This document shows, one piece after another, positions 34,185 to 38,260 of a stretch of DNA of 38,260 nucleotides (its first letter is position 1; the number at the start of each line of letters is the position of its first letter). The notes below the pieces were generated by a model. The model saw only the letters and a list, made by a program, of their open reading frames with translations. It ran no database searches and had not been told where the DNA came from. Origin of the DNA: an uncultured bacterium (GTDB lineage Bacteria > Bacteroidota > Bacteroidia > Bacteroidales > Bacteroidaceae); the NCBI GenBank assembly GCA_905214795.1, contig CAJMNM010000032.1, positions 1 through 38,260 of the forward strand. The letters run 5' to 3'. Both the position numbers and the translations under genes were made by a program.

Positions 34185-37100
34185 TCAAAAAATGAATGGG
34201 TGACTAACTCTAAGTGCATCCATTAAACATTGATTCCATATCTCGTCTCTAGAATTAACAAATTCTCTTTGAACTATCAATCTACAAATATCAGTTGTCA
34301 CAGAAGAAAACATTCCAGATAGCATATTTGTAGCACCTATGATTTTTGAAGGCTCAATTACTCCTTTAATCAAGCTTTTAGCCGCATCTATGCCATTTAT
34401 TATAGATTCAGGGTTATATTTTACATTTTTCAAACATGTTTGATAATTATTCAGATTATTGTTACACATTAAATCATATTGAGATCGAATATATTCAGAT
34501 TGTATAGGATAACCTACATTTCCACACTCAAGCATAAACTGCCCCCACGCATCTGCATTCTCAATCTCCATCAATGTCAGCCACTGATATACAGAAAGTG
34601 TTGGGAATAGATTTAGGAAAAGTTTTTGAAAACACCAATCTTCCGTCAGTAACAACATTCCTTTACGTGTAAGCAGCAAACTTTCCACTTCTACCCTCCA
34701 TAACCGATTGTCATTTTGTGAAAAATCCATATTAATGATTTCCTCTACAGTCTCAACGCAACAATGTTCTCCAATCCATCTTTCAAGCGACTTTAACTTA
34801 TTCCAAAGAATAGTTTTATCTTTATCAACCACATCATAGCCAATCTTGTCAACAATATGTTGAGATATAAATTTAGGCATTCCTTTTTCTTCGTTGAGAA
34901 GTTGCTCCTTTATAAGTATAGTTATAGATTTAGGCAAGAATAATTGTTTCTCATACTTAAGCCCATATCTACGGTCAAATTCGTAGAGCGATACCAAAGA
35001 AGTTATATCCAATACTATTCCTTTTTGCTTCCACTCTTCACGCCCACTAAAGAAATGTTTGAAAAATTTAACAGGTATAGAGCAAATCATAAATTGTTGC
35101 CCAAATAACTTTTCATATGTATCAGATATACATTCATGATTATTTATAAAATTAAGAAGAGACATCTCTCCATTTTGATATTGAGCAAGCAAAGCATTTT
35201 CCTTTGCAATAATATCATCTGTTTTTCCAGACATTTTACGAAGGGATCCAATTGGGTCATTTGTAAAATCAAAATCATCAATAGAGAACATCTTAATATT
35301 TCGACTTCCCTGATTTTCACCAACATCTTTTAAAATATCACGTAATAATTTAAAGTATTTTGTATGTATTTCTTGAACTTCAACCCAAACAGGCTCTTTA
35401 ATAATAATCTCTTTTTTATCACCAGTCCTACATCCTATTAAGTCTTCATAAACAGAGCCTTTAGACACAACACACTCTTTTGTCTTACCTTCATAGAATA
35501 TAGTCACAAAATCTCCGCATTCAATAGAATCCTTCTCTTCTGAAATTAATTTATAAACATCAGGATTTATATGCATAGTGAACAAGAAATCTTTAAGATT
35601 CTGGTCTTGAGTTCGATTTATCTGGTCATACAATAAGTCAAGAGCAAAGAGAGTTTCATTAATAGCATGATAAACATTAAATAAGATTTTTGTTGCTTGA
35701 GCGGAAAGGACTGCATTTACAAATTTATTTTTAAGTTCTATTATTTCACTTTCGTGTCCTTCACAATGATATAATGACAGAACGTGATTCACCCATACAT
35801 TTATGTCATTCGGAATTTGTTTGATTAATTCTGATGTTATTAATAGACTATTTTCATTATCTCCTATTTGGTTAGATATATTCAATTCAAGATAAAGCGT
35901 ATTTGGGTTCATCTGACCTGCCTCTCGCAATTCAAAGAGCAAATGATACAATTTTTGGCTATATGATTTATCATGTTGATAGTACTCTATCAAAAGATGT
36001 GTTCGAATATCAAGGACTTTGTGATTGGAAACAGACTCAAGAATTTCAATCGCATCAGAAAGATTTCCTTTCTCTTTTAATATAATAGCCATATAGGGTA
36101 CAACAGAATAATGGAAATCTTCTTTATGCTGTAAAATAAAATCCACGTCAACTTTATTACTGTCATCTATAAAGTCTAATAATAAATCGAAAGCTGTTTT
36201 AGTAACCTCGCTTTCAAAATATAAATTGTAAACATATTCTTTTACTGAATTATATAATTTATATGTGATTGTAAAAAAACAATGGGCAAAATGATCTGGA
36301 ATTGAAATTTTGCTCTCGGAAGCATACTTTAGTATCTCAATGCACTCTGGCAAGTCATTATGATTTATAGCAAGAACAAATCTCATATTCAAAATTGAAA
36401 CAAGATTATCTCCTATATACTGGCTAAGCAACTCTTTAGCCTTATTATACTGTCCTACATCATTGAGTAAAATAGCATATGTAAGATCATATATTTCTTC
36501 CATGTCCTTTGATGGCTTGAAACCTGTAAATGCAGCAAGCCAAGATTTATCTTGATTACCGAAATATCCAGTTACTGCGTGTAGAAACACGGTATCGGGA
36601 AGAGGATTCTCAATTTCCGTTTTTCTCAATTCTGTCAAAAACTTATCTAAAAGTTTATAGAGATTCTCACATTGAGACGTATACATTTCTTTTATATCCT
36701 TCTGAATCATAAATGACTGACAGAAACGAGTTGTAGCTACAGACAAATCCATTATCCATAGTGCAAAGTTTTCTATAGTAATGGAATCAAGTAAATGGTA
36801 TCTGTAACAGGTAATATCAACTCCTAAATCATTATTCTTTCCACCTCCGAACATGATACAAGTCGCTAATGTATCTTCTAAGTCAATATATGCAGGAATC
36901 GTTTTGACTGCTTCGGATAAATTGTCCGCTTGCATTAATTCAGATACATATCCCCAATGATTGTGAGGAGCAACACTTCTCAACTCTTTTGAGTATGTAT
37001 CAGCCTGAGCATAATCACGCGAACGGCAGGCTTCATAAATGACTCCTGTAAGAATCTGCTCATCAGTTTTTCCTGCCTTTTTCATCAAATTATATGCGCG

Positions 37101-37409
37101 TTCATGATACAATTTACTATTACCACACTTTGTAAAACGGGCACACTCTCCTTGTAAATATAAAATGGTTGCCTGAAGAGAATAGTCTTTTTGATGCGCC
37201 TTAACTTCATCCCATATTGTATCTAGATATTCACTGGCTGTTTTCACTTTTAGTGAATTTATACTCTCTTTTAATTTAGGTAATAAGGTCTTAATAGACG
37301 ATGATGTACTTTCTAACTTTGAAAGAATCTCAGTCAACTTTTCGTCCATATTCCTGTCATTGGAAAGGAGCTTTTCATTCTGCTGTTCAATATTTTTCGT
37401 ACGATGCAA
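34185..37409 (-). CDS. large TPR-like / GreAB-C-like / PIN-like protein (putative conflict-system nuclease)
   Basis: This protein has up to 1,074 residues. Residues 25-60 are a coiled coil, and about 60-615 are alpha-helical repeats of TPR type (for example LSDAIEILESV). Residues 628-672 (CGDFVTIFYEGKTKECVVSK through RTGDKKEIII) resemble the GreA/GreB C-terminal fold. Residues 797-945 look like a PIN nuclease: D801 in GIVLDITSL, E835 in LIKEQL, E909, and D924 in LLTEDW occupy the usual acidic positions. The start is uncertain. The TTG at 37409 follows an A8 run. The ATG at 37349 has an AGGA in good position. The frame stays open upstream into the preceding gene. It probably cleaves RNA when its repeat region senses a trigger, by family analogy only. 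Confidence 0.68.
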   Translation of the reverse strand: MHRTKNIEQQNEKLLSNDRNMDEKLTEILSKLESTSSSIKTLLPKLKESINSLKVKTASEYLDTIWDEVKAHQKDYSLQATILYLQGECARFTKCGNSKLYHERAYNLMKKAGKTDEQILTGVIYEACRSRDYAQADTYSKELRSVAPHNHWGYVSELMQADNLSEAVKTIPAYIDLEDTLATCIMFGGGKNNDLGVDITCYRYHLLDSITIENFALWIMDLSVATTRFCQSFMIQKDIKEMYTSQCENLYKLLDKFLTELRKTEIENPLPDTVFLHAVTGYFGNQDKSWLAAFTGFKPSKDMEEIYDLTYAILLNDVGQYNKAKELLSQYIGDNLVSILNMRFVLAINHNDLPECIEILKYASESKISIPDHFAHCFFTITYKLYNSVKEYVYNLYFESEVTKTAFDLLLDFIDDSNKVDVDFILQHKEDFHYSVVPYMAIILKEKGNLSDAIEILESVSNHKVLDIRTHLLIEYYQHDKSYSQKLYHLLFELREAGQMNPNTLYLELNISNQIGDNENSLLITSELIKQIPNDINVWVNHVLSLYHCEGHESEIIELKNKFVNAVLSAQATKILFNVYHAINETLFALDLLYDQINRTQDQNLKDFLFTMHINPDVYKLISEEKDSIECGDFVTIFYEGKTKECVVSKGSVYEDLIGCRTGDKKEIIIKEPVWVEVQEIHTKYFKLLRDILKDVGENQGSRNIKMFSIDDFDFTNDPIGSLRKMSGKTDDIIAKENALLAQYQNGEMSLLNFINNHECISDTYEKLFGQQFMICSIPVKFFKHFFSGREEWKQKGIVLDITSLVSLYEFDRRYGLKYEKQLFLPKSITILIKEQLLNEEKGMPKFISQHIVDKIGYDVVDKDKTILWNKLKSLERWIGEHCCVETVEEIINMDFSQNDNRLWRVEVESLLLTRKGMLLLTEDWCFQKLFLNLFPTLSVYQWLTLMEIENADAWGQFMLECGNVGYPIQSEYIRSQYDLMCNNNLNNYQTCLKNVKYNPESIINGIDAAKSLIKGVIEPSKIIGATNMLSGMFSSVTTDICRLIVQREFVNSRDEIWNQCLMDALRVSHPFIF

Positions 37410-37437
37410 TATTTTTTTTATCGCTTCGGTAACATCG

Positions 37438-37806
37438 TCACTCCGATATCGCCAAAAAATAAAATATCACAACAAAGCTATTAGTTATTAAAAATATGTA
37501 AGAAGAAATACTTCCAAAAGAATCCCATTGAAATTCAAGAAATAATTTTCCAAAGTTATTCTGTTTGTCATACTCTAGTCCCGCACGAATAATAGGATAA
37601 GCTAACGAAATCCCACCATAAAGGAAACACGAAGTTTTCAAATACAACATAACTACCTTTGTTGGTGTACCTTTACAAAAATAATCTGTCACCTTCAATG
37701 TGACAGCTCGAAGTAAATCCTGCCAAAAAGACACATTTTTATTTCGATGTCTATACCGTAAAATAAGAACAATGATAAATAATATTATGAACCCAATAAA
37801 CGTCAT
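37438..37806 (-). CDS. three-helix membrane protein upstream of the TPR/PIN gene
   Basis: This 122-residue protein has predicted membrane helices at about residues 2-17, 51-73 and 98-120, and a basic stretch after the first (RYRHRNK). I recognise no family. Translation is well supported: AGGAGGG lies 4-5 nt before the ATG, a strong Shine-Dalgarno that is unusual for Bacteroidetes genes. It ends at a TGA 28 nt before the candidate TTG of the TPR/PIN gene, and the two frames overlap if that gene starts further upstream. It could be a membrane anchor or effector partner. Confidence 0.65.
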   Translation of the reverse strand: MTFIGFIILFIIVLILRYRHRNKNVSFWQDLLRAVTLKVTDYFCKGTPTKVVMLYLKTSCFLYGGISLAYPIIRAGLEYDKQNNFGKLFLEFQWDSFGSISSYIFLITNSFVVIFYFLAISE

Positions 37807-37841
37807 ATCCCTCCTAATGGTATTAATTAAAAAAATATATG

Positions 37842-37849
37842 CAAATATA
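37842..37849 (-). promoter_or_regulatory. -7 element of the membrane/TPR-PIN operon
   Basis: Minus-strand TATATTTG matches TAnnTTTG and implies a start near 37835 with a leader of about 29 nt. An ATTG lies about 22 nt upstream. Confidence 0.6.
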
Positions 37850-38203
37850 CGAATAACCTTGCTTGCTTAATCAATATTACAGTAATAGATTTTAAATAAC
37901 AATTACCTAAATTCTTCATAGGTAGTACACACATGTTCCAATTCATTGATAATTATTCTGTAAATGCCACAATACAAGTTTATCAAGAATTAAATTTCCT
38001 ATTATTGATAAGCATTAATTCTTCCTTAAAAATCTTTGCCAAGTTCATCAACGGTATTACTATTATTATAATAATCAATATTTTATAATAGATTACTTGT
38101 ATTTTGATTTATAATGCAAATTAGGTGATAATATTCATTTTTTTATTTCATTTTTGAAAAAACAGAAGATAAAACAGGTTCATTGATTTATAGGAAAATG
38201 CAT
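37850..38203. other. AT-rich right-hand intergenic stretch
   Basis: About 350 nt of very AT-rich DNA upstream of the defence-like operon. I see no gene, RNA or clear repeat in it. Confidence 0.5.
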
Positions 38204-38260
38204 TTATATTTCATTTCTTACAGCAAATATCGCCCTTTGCCACTGACTGTGCAAGGCGGC
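38204..38260 (-). CDS. possible C-terminal end of a gene beyond the window
   Basis: The minus strand is open from the window edge to a TAA at 38204-38206, encoding 18 residues (AALHSQWQRAIFAVRNEI). Base composition rises sharply compared with the flanking AT-rich DNA, and the residue mix looks protein-like. With only 19 codons an open frame by chance is quite likely. Confidence 0.3.
   Translation of the reverse strand, partial: AALHSQWQRAIFAVRNEI

Overview
The window looks like the chromosome of a member of the Bacteroidales (Bacteroides/Prevotella-like). Base composition is AT-rich. At least ten genes or tRNA units are preceded by the Bacteroidetes -7 promoter element TAnnTTTG, several with a TTTG about 19-20 nt further upstream. 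Start codons are mostly AT-rich with weak Shine-Dalgarno sequences. The gene content is typical of the order: class III fructose-bisphosphatase, a fused NfnA-NfnB-type flavoprotein, NspC, a PCMD protein, and secreted M23 and C69 peptidases.

Layout. 1-260: three tRNA genes on the minus strand (Leu-GAG, cut by the window edge; Leu-CAG; Gly-GCC) behind one promoter. 384-3892: a minus-strand operon of an outer-membrane barrel protein, a PCMD protein and nspC. 4157-10236: housekeeping genes (fbp, a metallophosphatase, a short DnaJ-like protein, a flavodiiron protein), mostly separated by clear terminators. 10240-11038: about 800 nt without a gene, holding two families of short degenerate repeats, then tRNA-Cys. 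11440-17640: nadC, M23 and C69 peptidase genes, an AspT-type permease and a small secreted protein. 18479-27725: a long plus-strand run (serS, nfn fusion, DUF486 protein, ttcA-like, PD40-like protein, nucleoside phosphorylase, msrC, mnmE) of translation, tRNA modification, redox and nucleoside functions.

Downstream of mnmE the character changes. A protein with a zinc ribbon and four HTH modules lies beside a tyrosine recombinase (27923-30040). A glutaredoxin and a YqiA-like hydrolase follow from their own promoter. From about 31.07 kb to the right edge the DNA is very AT-rich and accessory. It holds a perfect 17-bp inverted repeat, a membrane protein plus an HTH protein that look like mobile-element genes, and then two minus-strand modules that look like immunity or conflict systems. 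Module A (32757-33826) is a TIR-like (MTH538/DUF1863, Thoeris ThsB-like) protein translationally coupled to a four-helix membrane protein. Module B (34185-37806) is a three-helix membrane protein followed by a 1,074-residue protein. I read the latter as alpha-helical (TPR-like) repeats, a GreA/GreB C-terminal-like domain and a PIN nuclease-like domain.

The most interesting part is 31-38 kb. Each module pairs a predicted enzyme or sensor with a small integral membrane protein, and neither has an obvious housekeeping role. Their defence function is inferred from domain type and context; nothing in the sequence proves it.
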